Shown: positions 33,577-42,026 of the stretch, in pieces
Position numbering within the stretch: the stretch's first letter is position 1
Layout of the letters: each line of letters begins with the position of its first letter
DNA from: JBHJGP01 sp050331695
GTDB lineage: Bacteria > Pseudomonadota > Alphaproteobacteria > Geminicoccales > Geminicoccaceae
Direction: 5' to 3'
DNA length: 64,000 bases
NCBI GenBank assembly: GCA_050331695.1
Contig: JBHJGP010000019.1
Span: 35,682 to 99,681 of the forward strand
Program-made: the position numbers and the translations under genes
The notes under the pieces: generated by a model
The model's input: the letters and a program-made list of their open reading frames with translations, nothing else
Database searches by the model: none
Told to the model about the DNA's origin: nothing

Positions 33577-34587
33577 GTGAAGCCGGTTGTCCTCGTGGAC
33601 CCGCATCCGCGCAGCAAGGACATGATCTTCACCAGCGAAAGCTGGGCCGAGCTGACGGAGTATTCGACGCCGGTCGCCTGGTTCGAGGGTGGCCGCATGC
33701 CGGAGCGGATGGTGGAGGATCATCTGGCGGAAGCCGAGATCGTGATAGGTCAGACACCTCTCGACGCCACGCGGTTGGCGCGGGCCGACAGGCTCAAGGC
33801 GGTGATCAACGTCAAGGGCAACTGGGAGCCGGGCCTGGATTATCACGCCTGCCAGGCCCGCGGCATCTACGTGCTTTCGATCGCCCCCTGTATGGCGCCG
33901 GCGGTCGCCGAATGGTGTCTCGGCGCGGCGATTGATCTGGGCCGCGGTTTGAGGCTCGCCGACCGATCGTTTCACGAAGGTCGGGAGCGCTACGGCATCG
34001 CCGGCAATCGGGACGCCCGCAGTCTCTACGGGACGCAGGTCGGCATGGTCGGTTTCGGCAATCTTGGCCGGGCGCTGCGTCCGTTGCTGGTGCCGTTCGG
34101 CTGCCATGTCCAAGTCTACGATCCCTGGCTGTCGACGGGCTATCTCGCCGGGTTCGACTGCGAGGCCGTGGGCCTTGAGCGGCTCCTCCGGAGTGCCGAC
34201 GTGATCTTCATTCTTGCCGGCGTCACGACCGAAAATACCCATCTGCTCACCGAAGGTCTGCTGCGCCGGATCAAGCCGGATACGTCGGTGATCCTGGCGA
34301 GCCGGGCGGAGATCGTCGATTTCGACGCGCTGGTCCGGCTGGCGGCGGAGAACCGGTTTCGCCTCGCGGTCGACGTTTTTCCGCAAGAGCCGGTGCCCGC
34401 CGAAGCGCCTGTGCGCAAACTAGCAAACGCCACCCTTTCGGCCCACCGGGCCGGCGGCATCCCGGCTTCCTACCGGCGGATCGCGACCTGGATGCTCGAT
34501 GACATCCGGCAAATCCTGGCGGGCCACCCTCCCCTCTGTCTACAAAGGGCGGAACCAAGCCAGGCGGCGGTCATGCGCAGCCGTTAA
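33577..34587 (+). CDS. D-isomer-specific 2-hydroxyacid dehydrogenase
   Basis: A 336-residue NAD-dependent dehydrogenase. It has the GxGxxG cofactor loop (GMVGFGNLGRALRPL, about residue 151), the catalytic Arg region (ILASRAEIVDFDAL), the Glu in DVFPQEPVP and the catalytic His in LSAHRAGGIPAS. It probably interconverts a 2-hydroxy and a 2-keto acid from sugar-acid breakdown. The GTG start lies 1 bp after the permease stop (TAGC then GTG), indicating coupled expression with the importer. It is followed 19 bp later by the importer ATPase gene. Confidence 0.9.
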   Translation: MKPVVLVDPHPRSKDMIFTSESWAELTEYSTPVAWFEGGRMPERMVEDHLAEAEIVIGQTPLDATRLARADRLKAVINVKGNWEPGLDYHACQARGIYVLSIAPCMAPAVAEWCLGAAIDLGRGLRLADRSFHEGRERYGIAGNRDARSLYGTQVGMVGFGNLGRALRPLLVPFGCHVQVYDPWLSTGYLAGFDCEAVGLERLLRSADVIFILAGVTTENTHLLTEGLLRRIKPDTSVILASRAEIVDFDALVRLAAENRFRLAVDVFPQEPVPAEAPVRKLANATLSAHRAGGIPASYRRIATWMLDDIRQILAGHPPLCLQRAEPSQAAVMRSR

Positions 34588-34606
34588 AGCGTGAGGGTCT
34601 TGAACT

Positions 34607-35713
34607 ATGGCAACCCTGGAACTTGACCGACTGGTCAAGGCCTATGGCGATGTGAAGGTCGTCCATGGGGTCGATCTTGCCGTGGAGGACGGCAAGTTCT
34701 GCGTCTTCGTCGGCCCTTCGGGCTGCGGCAAGTCCACGCTTTTGCGGATGATCGCCGGCCTGGAGCCAATCACCGACGGCGAGATCCGGATCGACGGTAA
34801 GCGGGTCAATGAGATCACAGCCGCGAATCGCGGGCTCGCCATGGTCTTTCAGACCTACGCGCTCTACCCCCACATGTCCGTTCGTCAGAACCTGGCCTTC
34901 GGACTAGAGAACATGCGCACGGCCAAAGACGAGATCGATCGGCGCGTCGCCGAGGCCGCCCGGATGCTCCAGATCGAACCTTTGCTCAGCCGCAAGCCGA
35001 AACAGCTTTCCGGCGGCCAGCGGCAACGAGTTGCGATCGGCCGGGCGGTGGTCCGCGAGCCCAAGATCTTCCTGTTCGACGAACCGCTCTCCAATCTCGA
35101 CGCCGAGCTTCGGGTGCAGATGCGGGTCGAGATCGCCGCGCTCCATCAACGCTTGCGCAACACCATGATCTACGTCACCCACGATCAGGTCGAGGCCATG
35201 ACCATGGCCGACAAAATCGTCGTGCTGCGCGACGGCCGGATCGAGCAGGCAGGCGCCCCGCTCGAGCTCTACAACAGCCCGGCCAACCGTTTCGTCGCCG
35301 GCTTCATCGGTAGTCCTCGAATGAATTTTCTGGAAGGGAGCCTCGCTTCGACGGGACCTGAAGGCGCGGTCGTCGAGGTGCCCAAAATCGGCCGGATCTC
35401 GGTTGCCGCCGACGCGAATTCTCTCGAAGCCGGCACGTCAGTCACCGTCGGCGTCCGGCCTGAGCATGTTCGGCCCGCCGCGGCAAACGGCGACGGTGTG
35501 ACCGCCGAAATCCTGACCACCGAACAACTGGGCAGCGACAGCTACCTCTACTGCCATCTCGCCGACGGCAGCCCGGTAACGATCCATCAATCGGGCCAGA
35601 CCAGCCTGCGCGCGGGCGAGACCATCACCATCGAGCTTCCTTCCGAACAGGTTCACCTGTTCGATGACCAAGAGCGGGCAGTGGCCCCCGTCCTCCATCA
35701 CGCCGCCGCGTGA
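34607..35713 (+). CDS. Sugar ABC transporter ATP-binding protein (UgpC/MsmK type)
   Basis: A 368-residue ATPase with Walker A (GPSGCGKST, 36-44), signature LSGGQRQRVAIGRA, Walker B IFLFDEPLSNLD with intact catalytic Glu, H-loop His (TYVTHDQVEAMTMADK) and a C-terminal TOBE-like regulatory domain (about 240-350, GVRPEHVR). This is the CUT1 sugar-importer form. It energises the permeases at 31511 and 32520. The 3' end overlaps the next gene by 4 bp (GTGA), tying it to an iron-type permease that may share this ATPase. Confidence 0.92.
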   Translation: MATLELDRLVKAYGDVKVVHGVDLAVEDGKFCVFVGPSGCGKSTLLRMIAGLEPITDGEIRIDGKRVNEITAANRGLAMVFQTYALYPHMSVRQNLAFGLENMRTAKDEIDRRVAEAARMLQIEPLLSRKPKQLSGGQRQRVAIGRAVVREPKIFLFDEPLSNLDAELRVQMRVEIAALHQRLRNTMIYVTHDQVEAMTMADKIVVLRDGRIEQAGAPLELYNSPANRFVAGFIGSPRMNFLEGSLASTGPEGAVVEVPKIGRISVAADANSLEAGTSVTVGVRPEHVRPAAANGDGVTAEILTTEQLGSDSYLYCHLADGSPVTIHQSGQTSLRAGETITIELPSEQVHLFDDQERAVAPVLHHAAA

Positions 35714-37332
35714 CGCATCCCGCCGAAACATCGTCCCAATGGCGCCAGCCCTCGTTGCGCTGGCGCCCGCTGGGCCTGGTGGCCACGTTCGTATCGGCAC
35801 TGATCGCTCTGCCGATCGGCTTCATCCTAACGCAGCTTCTGTTTGCCCGAACCGATCTCTGGGACCATCTCGCCTCGACCTTGCTGCCCACTTACCTTCG
35901 CGAGACCCTCATCTTGGTCGTCTCGGTCAGCACCTCGGCGGCGGTCATCGGCATCGCCGCCGCATGGCTGATCGTCATGTGCCGGTTTCCCGGCCGGCGG
36001 CTGTTCGAGTGGCTGATGGTCGTCCCGCTGGCCATTCCGGCCTACGTGCTGGCCTACGTCTATTACGAGATGACCAGCGCCGGCGGCCCCCTGTCTTCGC
36101 CTGCGATTCCGTCGCTGGCGTCCTTGCCGGGTGCGACCTTCGTCCTCACGCTCACGCTCTACCCTTACGTCTACCTCATGGTTCGGGCGAGTTTCCTGCA
36201 GCAGTCGGCGAGCCTGATTGACGCCACCCGAACCCTGGGCGCCGGCCCCTGGACGTTGTTCATCCAGGTGGTGCTGCCGATGGCGCGACCGGCCATGGTC
36301 ATCGGGGTTGCGCTGGTCGCCATGGAGACCATGGCCGATTTCGGTGCGGTGTCGCTTCTCGGCGTTCAAACCTTCACCACCGGCATTTACCGAACCTGGT
36401 TTTCGCTCGGCGACCCGGTCGCGGCCGCGCACCTGGCCGCGATCTTCTTGCTGCCCGTGATCCTCCTCTTCACGTTCGAGCGCTTCAGCCGGCGGCGGGT
36501 CCGCTATGACGAGGATGCGGCGCCCAGCTATCGGCCTGCCGCGATCGCGCTGGCGCCGGCCAAGGCAGCCGCGGCGTCCCTGTTTTGCACGCTTGTGGTC
36601 TTCTTCGCGGTTCTCTTGCCGGTCGGACGCCTGGCGCAGTTGACGATGAATACCCGGAGCTCGGCACTCTGGAACAAGCTTGCCGGGCTCGCCTGGAACA
36701 GTTTTTCGATCGGATTGATCACGGCGGTCACGGCGTTGGTCTTGGGTCTCGTCATCATCTATGGCGTCCGCCACCAGGGCGGCGCGATCTTGCGGCTGAC
36801 GGCGCGGCTTGCCAGTTTCGGCTACGCTGTCCCCGGTCCCGTCATCGCCGTCGGCACCCTCTTGCCCCTGGCCGCCTTCGACAATTGGCTAGCCGACGGG
36901 ATCCTGGCGATCACCGGCGTCGATCCCGGCCTCTTGCTGACCGGTGGCCTCGCCGCTCTGGTGCTGGCCTATCTGATCCGGTTCATGACCGTGGCGCTCG
37001 GCGCTATCGACGCCGGCATGGCCAAGGTCAGGCCGTCGCTCGACGCGGCAGCCGCCGTTCTCGGTGCGTCGCCGCTCCGCCGCCTGGTCACCGTGCAACT
37101 GCCGCTGATCTGGCCGTCGCTCCTGACCGCCGCGATCGTCGTCATGGTCGACGTCATCAAGGAGCTGCCGGCGACGCTGGTCTTGCGCCCGTTCAACTTC
37201 GACACCCTTGCCGTCGCCACTTTCGATCTGGCCCGGGACGAGCGGCTGGCCGAGGCCGCGCTGCCGGCCCTGGCCCTGGTGGCCATCGGTCTCTTGCCGG
37301 TGATCATCCTGACCCGTCGGTGGCACCGGTGA
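35710..37332 (+). CDS. Iron(III)-type fused ABC permease (FbpB/ThiP-like)
   Basis: A 540-residue permease formed by fusion of two membrane halves, each with about six helices and an EAA loop (IDATRTLGAGPWTLFIQVVL and LDAAAAVLGASPLRRLVTVQ). This layout is typical of ferric iron, thiamine or spermidine/putrescine-class importers, not sugar importers. The GTG start overlaps the sugar ATPase stop by 4 bp. No iron-binding protein or separate ATPase of its class is present nearby, so it either uses the adjacent UgpC-type ATPase or partners encoded elsewhere. The substrate is uncertain. Confidence 0.88.
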   Translation: MTHPAETSSQWRQPSLRWRPLGLVATFVSALIALPIGFILTQLLFARTDLWDHLASTLLPTYLRETLILVVSVSTSAAVIGIAAAWLIVMCRFPGRRLFEWLMVVPLAIPAYVLAYVYYEMTSAGGPLSSPAIPSLASLPGATFVLTLTLYPYVYLMVRASFLQQSASLIDATRTLGAGPWTLFIQVVLPMARPAMVIGVALVAMETMADFGAVSLLGVQTFTTGIYRTWFSLGDPVAAAHLAAIFLLPVILLFTFERFSRRRVRYDEDAAPSYRPAAIALAPAKAAAASLFCTLVVFFAVLLPVGRLAQLTMNTRSSALWNKLAGLAWNSFSIGLITAVTALVLGLVIIYGVRHQGGAILRLTARLASFGYAVPGPVIAVGTLLPLAAFDNWLADGILAITGVDPGLLLTGGLAALVLAYLIRFMTVALGAIDAGMAKVRPSLDAAAAVLGASPLRRLVTVQLPLIWPSLLTAAIVVMVDVIKELPATLVLRPFNFDTLAVATFDLARDERLAEAALPALALVAIGLLPVIILTRRWHR

Positions 37333-37351
37333 CCGCAACGCGTACCGGCGC

Positions 37352-37555
37352 TTAGAAGAAACGTCTCAGCTCGCGCTCAACCTGATCACGGTGAAGGCCG
37401 AGATCGTCCAACGCCCGATCCGATAGCTCGGCGAGTTGGCGCCGGGAGCGGCGGAGCTCCAGCCAGCGCCAGAGCATGACAAGCAACGCACGGTGCCGAC
37501 CCGGTCTCGACAAGCCGCTTTGGATTGCATCGTCCTGGATAGTGATCTGTCCCAT
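37352..37555 (-). CDS. DUF1127 small protein
   Basis: A 67-residue Arg-rich protein with the DUF1127 core at its C-terminus (LRRSRRQLAELSDRALDDLGLHRDQVE). DUF1127 proteins are short alphaproteobacterial proteins, some tied to RNA control, phosphate or polyamine metabolism and stress. I chose ATG 37555, with GGAGAG 8 bp upstream, over ATG 37570. It is divergent from the ArsR-like regulator by about 90 bp. A second DUF1127 gene lies at 56475. Confidence 0.9.
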   Translation of the reverse strand: MGQITIQDDAIQSGLSRPGRHRALLVMLWRWLELRRSRRQLAELSDRALDDLGLHRDQVERELRRFF

Positions 37556-37643
37556 CGGTGGTCTCTCCATCGCAGCGCCGGCTATAACGCCTTCCGCAAA
37601 CTAGCCGATTGTCTGGCGGCAATGGTTCGTCTATGACCGAACT

Positions 37644-38330
37644 ATGAAACACGGACCCGACATAGCCGGTGTCGCATCGCTGATCGGTGATCCGGCGCGG
37701 GCGAACATCCTGACCGCCCTGATGGGCGGTGCCGCGCTCACGGCCACGGAGCTTGCCATCGAGGCCGGCATCACCAAACAGACGGCAAGCGCGCACCTGA
37801 GCCGGCTGTTGGAGGGTCAGTTCCTGGCGGTCGAAAAGCAGGGCCGCCACCGCTATTTCCGTCTGGCCGACGATCAGGTGGCGACGCTTCTGGAACAGCT
37901 CATGGGTATGGCCGAGCGACGCGGGCCGACCCGCGTCCGTCCGGGACCGAAGGAGCCGGCGATGCGTGAGAGCCGGGTCTGCTACGACCATCTGGCCGGT
38001 GACATGGGTATCAGGCTGATGGATGGCCTGGTCGGCAAGGGGTGGATCGAGGTTGTTGATCAGGCCCCGCGGATCACTGATCCTGGCCGGTCGGCGGTCG
38101 CCGCCATGAACATCGACGTGGCAGCCCTGGAACGAAGGAAACGCCCTCTGTGCCGCGCCTGTCTCGACTGGAGCGCCCGGCGGAGCCATCTCGCGGGTTC
38201 GCTCGGCGCGGCGCTCCTGCAAGCGATCTTCGACGCCGGTTGGGCGAAGCGGGAGGAAGGCAGCCGGATCGTCGCTTTCAGCCCTGCGGGCACGCGCGCT
38301 TTCACGGCACTCTTCGAAGGAACGTCCTGA
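37644..38330 (+). CDS. ArsR-type winged-helix transcriptional regulator
   Basis: A 228-residue regulator with an N-terminal winged helix-turn-helix (about residues 10-75; DPARANILTALMGG and ATELAIEAGITKQTASAHLS) and a C-terminal domain holding a Cys-His pair (CYDHLAGDMG) and a CRACLDWSARRSHLAG segment. Known ArsR metal-sensing residues in the HTH are not evident. The ligand is unknown. The divergent neighbour is the DUF1127 gene; an EcfG-type promoter for the next genes lies 100 bp beyond its stop. Confidence 0.87.
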   Translation: MKHGPDIAGVASLIGDPARANILTALMGGAALTATELAIEAGITKQTASAHLSRLLEGQFLAVEKQGRHRYFRLADDQVATLLEQLMGMAERRGPTRVRPGPKEPAMRESRVCYDHLAGDMGIRLMDGLVGKGWIEVVDQAPRITDPGRSAVAAMNIDVAALERRKRPLCRACLDWSARRSHLAGSLGAALLQAIFDAGWAKREEGSRIVAFSPAGTRAFTALFEGTS

Positions 38331-38428
38331 CCGTTCGGCAGATTTCTTGAACGGTTACGCTCAAAGCCTTTTGCTTTTCCCGCGGCCGGCGAACGCCGCC
38401 ACTGGCTCACATTTCTTTACAGTCGTGC

Positions 38429-38453
38429 GGAACGACCGCTCCCAACAGTCGTT
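38429..38453 (+). promoter_or_regulatory. EcfG-type general stress promoter
   Basis: GGAAC (38429-38433), exactly 16 bp, then CGTT (38450-38453) matches the alphaproteobacterial EcfG (general stress response) consensus GGAAC-N16/17-CGTT. It faces the small membrane gene at 38561 and the gene at 38687, with the likely start site about 10 bp past CGTT. Confidence 0.75.
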
Positions 38454-38560
38454 CTCGGTCCGAGTTGGCTGCTCCAACAAGCAGCCGTCAGCTTTTCATC
38501 TCCGTGGTTTGATCGAACCAAAGGTTTGATCACATCAACCAACAATCCTTGGGAGCTCCC

Positions 38561-38635
38561 ATGCACGGTATCGTTTACCTCGTCGGTCTGGGCGTCATCG
38601 TCCTCGCCATCTTGTCTTTGCTTGGCCTGGGTTAG
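38561..38635 (+). CDS. Short hydrophobic membrane peptide (24 residues)
   Basis: A 24-residue open frame from ATG 38561 to TAG 38633. The peptide is almost entirely hydrophobic (GIVYLVGLGVIVLAILSLLG), fitting a single membrane helix. GGGAG lies 5 bp before the ATG. It follows the EcfG-type promoter and precedes the larger membrane protein gene by 51 bp. Very short hydrophobic proteins of this sort occur among alphaproteobacterial stress genes. Too short for automatic detection; confidence rests on the ribosome binding site, composition and position. Confidence 0.6.
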   Translation: MHGIVYLVGLGVIVLAILSLLGLG

Positions 38636-38686
38636 GTCGAAGCAAACCCCACCCGTTCGAAAACAAGCGAAAGAAAGGAAGGTCGG

Positions 38687-39730
38687 ATGGCCGAAAGCAC
38701 CGACGTCCGCGCCGCGACCGCAAGCGAGCCCTTTTGGGGCGGTTATGTCGATTGGCCGGCAATTCTGGCGGGCGCACTGGTCGCTGCCGCCATTTTCCTC
38801 GTCTTCACCCAATTTGGCGCCGCCTTCGGTCTGTCGATGATTTCACCCTATGGCGATGAAGGGATCGGCTACTTCGCCGCCGTCATTGTCGGCCTCTGGG
38901 TGGTGCTCAGCACGATCGCCAGCTTCATGGTCGGCGGTTACCTGGCAGGCCGCCTGCGCCGGCGCATGGACGGTGCCAGCGACAGCGAAATCAGCGTGCG
39001 CGACGGTTCTCACGGACTGGTCGTCTGGGCCGGCGGCGTCCTGATCGGCGGCGTGATCGTGAGCTCCATCGCGACGACGACCGCCCAGCTCGGATCGTCG
39101 GCCGTCAGCGCCACCGTCGAAGCGGGAGCGAGTGCCGTGAGCGGTGCCGCCGATGCCGTGAGCTCCGCAGCGTCAACTGCTGGCCAGGGCCTGCCCGAGG
39201 GCGTGACCGCCAACCCGATTGACTACATCAACAATAACTTGCTGCGCGGCAGCACCGCCGGCGGCGGTGACGGGCAGAGCGCCAACGGCGAAGGCGAAGG
39301 ACAAAATGCGGATGGCAGTGATAACGCCGGCGGCGGGTCGGGCGCGGACCTGGAACGTCTGCGGCAGGAAGCACGATCGATCTTGATGAACGTTCTGCGC
39401 ACCGGCGAGATCAGCCAGGAGGATCGGGACTATCTTACCCAGGCGATCGCCAATCAGACCAACCTCGAGCAGGAACAGATTGACCAGCGGGTTTCTCAGG
39501 CGGTCGAGGCCGCACAGAACGCTCGCCAGGAAACCATCGACACGGCTCAGGCCGCCGTCGACCAGGCCCAGAGTGTTGCCGACGCGGCGCGGCGCTACAG
39601 CATGATCTCGGCGTTCGCCCTAGCCGCCGCCTTGGTCGTGGCGGGCGCGGCCGCATATTGGGCGGCGAGGGTCGGTGGCCGACACCGGGACGAGGGGCGC
39701 CAGCCGGCAGGATTTGGCCGCTGGAGTTGA
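38687..39730 (+). CDS. Multi-pass membrane protein with alanine-rich helical tail (PhnA-like)
   Basis: A 347-residue protein with about three membrane helices near the N-terminus (roughly 23-47, 63-85 and 110-130), an Ala/Ser/Gly-rich stretch, a low-complexity Gly/Asn/Asp segment (about 190-225), a long amphipathic alpha-helical coil (about 225-305, rich in Ala, Gln and Glu) and a final hydrophobic helix (about 306-330). It resembles proteins annotated as PhnA-like in rhizobia, from memory. The function is unknown. The EcfG-type promoter upstream suggests general stress induction, perhaps for envelope upkeep. A strong terminator follows at 39764. Confidence 0.8.
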   Translation: MAESTDVRAATASEPFWGGYVDWPAILAGALVAAAIFLVFTQFGAAFGLSMISPYGDEGIGYFAAVIVGLWVVLSTIASFMVGGYLAGRLRRRMDGASDSEISVRDGSHGLVVWAGGVLIGGVIVSSIATTTAQLGSSAVSATVEAGASAVSGAADAVSSAASTAGQGLPEGVTANPIDYINNNLLRGSTAGGGDGQSANGEGEGQNADGSDNAGGGSGADLERLRQEARSILMNVLRTGEISQEDRDYLTQAIANQTNLEQEQIDQRVSQAVEAAQNARQETIDTAQAAVDQAQSVADAARRYSMISAFALAAALVVAGAAAYWAARVGGRHRDEGRQPAGFGRWS

Positions 39731-39763
39731 TCATCAGTCCCAGATGACAGGTGTTTGACGATC

Positions 39764-39792
39764 AAGAGCCGCCGCTCCCCACGGCGGCTCTT
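39764..39792 (+). terminator. Strong hairpin, terminator of the stress-linked unit
   Basis: Perfect 11-bp arms, AAGAGCCGCCG (39764-39774) and CGGCGGCTCTT (39782-39792), with a 7-base loop. On the plus strand TTCTCGTT follows, a weak T-tract. It sits 34 bp after the stop at 39730 and between convergent genes, so it may end both. Confidence 0.65.
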
Positions 39793-39813
39793 CTCGTTCC
39801 GCCGCGCCACCGG

Positions 39814-40218
39814 TCACCTCCCTGACACGTCTGACGGCTCCAGCAGATCCCAGCGATTGCCGTAGAGATCCCGGAAAACGGCGACGGTGCCGTAGGCCTC
39901 TTGCCTTGGCTCTTCGTCGAACCTGACGCCACCGCGGCGGAACGATTCATAGTCGCGCCAAAAATCGTCCGTGTGCAGGAAAAAGCCGACCCTTCCACCG
40001 AACTGGTCGCCGACCCGCGCGGCTTGTCTGTCGCTGGCCGCTCGAGCGAGCAGCAATCCTGGGCCCACCTGCCGGCCGGGCGCGACGACGACCCACCGCT
40101 TTCCGTCATTCAGCACCACGTCCTCCACCAAGTCGAAACCGAGCGAGCACGTGAAAAAGGTGAGCGCCTCGGCGTAATCGCGAACGAGCAAGCTGACCAA
40201 GCCGATGTGCCGGTTCAT
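39814..40218 (-). CDS. Glyoxalase/VOC-superfamily protein
   Basis: A 134-residue VOC-fold protein. It begins with the family pattern LVSLLVRDYAEALTFFTCSL and ends with RDLYGNRWDLLEPS. The first metal position is not His in the usual way (RHIGLV), but the C-terminal Glu in LLEP is present. VOC proteins include metal-dependent glyoxalases, dioxygenases and drug-binding proteins; the function here is open. ATG 40218 is chosen over an in-frame upstream start with no better binding site. It is divergent from hspQ across about 127 bp. Confidence 0.85.
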   Translation of the reverse strand: MNRHIGLVSLLVRDYAEALTFFTCSLGFDLVEDVVLNDGKRWVVVAPGRQVGPGLLLARAASDRQAARVGDQFGGRVGFFLHTDDFWRDYESFRRGGVRFDEEPRQEAYGTVAVFRDLYGNRWDLLEPSDVSGR

Positions 40219-40345
40219 CGCGAACGTCCGCAGGAGCCTCGACAAGCCGACGTCGGCAACTTTGCCAAACGGACCGAAAATGCTACTTTAACGTCGCGGG
40301 CACGAGCCTTAAGAATTTGTCGCACCCTGGACGTGAGTAACGGTG

Positions 40346-40669
40346 ATGAAGAAAGCAAAATATGCGATTGGCCAAATTGTCAAACACCGTTTCTACCCGT
40401 TCCGCGGCGTCGTCTTCGACGTCGATCCGAGCTTCAACAACACCGAGGAATGGTATCAATCGATACCGGAGGATGTTCGCCCCAAGAAGGATCAGCCTTT
40501 TTACCATCTGCTGGCTGAGAACGAAGAGACCACTTACGTCGCCTATGTCTCCGAACAGAACCTGCTACTCGATGAAACCGGAAAGCCGGTAGCGCACCCA
40601 CAAATCGAGAATTTTTTCGTCGGTCACGAGGACGGCAGCTACACGCCGAGGCCCCGCCAGACCCATTGA
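40346..40669 (+). CDS. hspQ: Heat shock protein HspQ (hemimethylated-DNA-binding family)
   Basis: A 107-residue protein with the HspQ/YccV signature: KYAIGQIVKHRFYPFRGVVF near the N-terminus and FYHLLAENEETTYVAYVSEQ in the middle. In enteric bacteria HspQ is a small heat shock factor that feeds substrates to Lon, and it was also named as a hemimethylated-DNA-binding protein. ATG 40346 is preferred over GTG 40343. A short hairpin (40677-40696) follows the stop. No sigma-32-type promoter could be fixed by eye. Confidence 0.92.
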   Translation: MKKAKYAIGQIVKHRFYPFRGVVFDVDPSFNNTEEWYQSIPEDVRPKKDQPFYHLLAENEETTYVAYVSEQNLLLDETGKPVAHPQIENFFVGHEDGSYTPRPRQTH

Positions 40670-40676
40670 CGGTCAA

Positions 40677-40696
40677 CCAGGCTCTTTGCAGCCTGG
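40677..40696 (+). terminator. Short hairpin after hspQ, possible weak terminator
   Basis: Perfect 7-bp arms CCAGGCT and AGCCTGG with a 6-base loop begin 8 bp after the hspQ stop. No T-run follows, so termination strength is uncertain. Confidence 0.35.
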
Positions 40697-40805
40697 ACCA
40701 GCTGTTATGACTAAGGCCGAGATCGTCAGGATCGAAAATTCGGCTTAATCTACCGGCAACCTGACAGACGACCGATCCATTCAGCTCAAGCGGATAGATG
40801 TGCCC

Positions 40806-42023
40806 ATGGCCGCATCCTGGCGAACGCCCACCCTGATCGTCATCGCCGGCTGTCTGCTCACGGTCTTGACCTTCGGTACCCGCGCCGCCTTCGGCCTGTT
40901 TCTCGAGCCCATGAGCACGGCCTACACCTGGGATCGGGAGGTGCTCGCGTTCGCGCTTGCGACTCAGAACCTGCTCTGTGGGGCGTTTCAGCCGGCAGCG
41001 GGAGCGGTCGCCGATCGATGGGGCTCGGGCCGGGTCCTGGCCTTCGGCTGCGTGGCGTATGCGGTTGGTGTCGCAGCGATGGCGTTCTCGACCACCCCTA
41101 CCATGCTTGTGATCACCGGGGGCCTCATCGTCGGTTTCGCGCTCGCGACCTCCTCCTTTTCCTTGGTGCTCGCCGCCTTCGGCAAGCTGCTTCCGGAAGA
41201 AAAGCGCTCCTGGGCCTTTGGTATCGGCACCGCCGCCGGCTCGGCCGGCCAATTTCTGGTCGTACCCATCGGCCAGGGCTTCATCGCTGCCTATGGCTGG
41301 CAGACTGCGTTGCTCCTCTTGGGAGCAACGCTCATCATCGCCCTGCCGCTTTGCTGGTGGCTCCAGCCCCAGGCAGGTGACGCGGTCCCAACAGGTGACA
41401 GCGCACCGACCGTCCGAAAGTCCCTGGGCCAGGTGTTGAGCGATGCCGCCCGCTATCGATCCTACCAGTATCTGATCGCGGGCTTCTTCGTCTGCGGCTT
41501 CCACGTGGTGTTCATCGCCGTCCATCTGCCGGCCTATCTGACCGACCTTGGTTTTTCTCCCAGCCTCGGCGCCTGGTCGATCTCGCTGATCGGCCTGTTC
41601 AATATCATCGGCGCCTATTCCGCCGGCATCTGGGCCGGCAAGCACAGTAAGAAAAATCTGTTGTCCTGGATCTATTTTGGCCGAGCCGTGGTCATCGCCC
41701 TATTCATCCTGCTGCCCAAATCGGAAGCCGGTGTCCTGATCTTCGCCGCCTTGATGGGTTTGCTTTGGCTGTCGACGATACCGCCCACCAGCGGTCTGGT
41801 CGCGACCATGTTCGGCGTGCGCAATCTGGCTATGTTGTTCGGGGTCGTGTTCTTCAGCCATCAGGTGGGCGCCTTTCTCGGTGTCTGGCTGGGTGGCCGG
41901 CTGTTCGATCTCTACGGCAGCTACGACATCGTCTGGTGGCTGGGCGTGGCGCTCGGCCTATTCGCGGCTATCATCCACTGGCCGATCCGCGAGCAGGCGG
42001 CGCCGCAACTCCAGCCAGCCTGA
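40806..42023 (+). CDS. Major facilitator superfamily transporter
   Basis: A 405-residue, 12-helix MFS transporter. Helix 1 begins at about residue 9 (PTLIVIAGCLLTVLTFGTRA), and the loop after helix 2 (AGAVADRWGSGRVLAFG) holds the MFS G-x-x-x-D-R pattern. Between helices 6 and 7 is a charged cytoplasmic loop. The layout recalls the monocarboxylate/oxalate-formate antiporter branch. The substrate is unknown. ATG 40806 or GTG 40800 could be the start. It is followed 3 bp later by a small gene that is probably co-transcribed. Confidence 0.88.
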   Translation: MAASWRTPTLIVIAGCLLTVLTFGTRAAFGLFLEPMSTAYTWDREVLAFALATQNLLCGAFQPAAGAVADRWGSGRVLAFGCVAYAVGVAAMAFSTTPTMLVITGGLIVGFALATSSFSLVLAAFGKLLPEEKRSWAFGIGTAAGSAGQFLVVPIGQGFIAAYGWQTALLLLGATLIIALPLCWWLQPQAGDAVPTGDSAPTVRKSLGQVLSDAARYRSYQYLIAGFFVCGFHVVFIAVHLPAYLTDLGFSPSLGAWSISLIGLFNIIGAYSAGIWAGKHSKKNLLSWIYFGRAVVIALFILLPKSEAGVLIFAALMGLLWLSTIPPTSGLVATMFGVRNLAMLFGVVFFSHQVGAFLGVWLGGRLFDLYGSYDIVWWLGVALGLFAAIIHWPIREQAAPQLQPA

Positions 42024-42026
42024 ACG

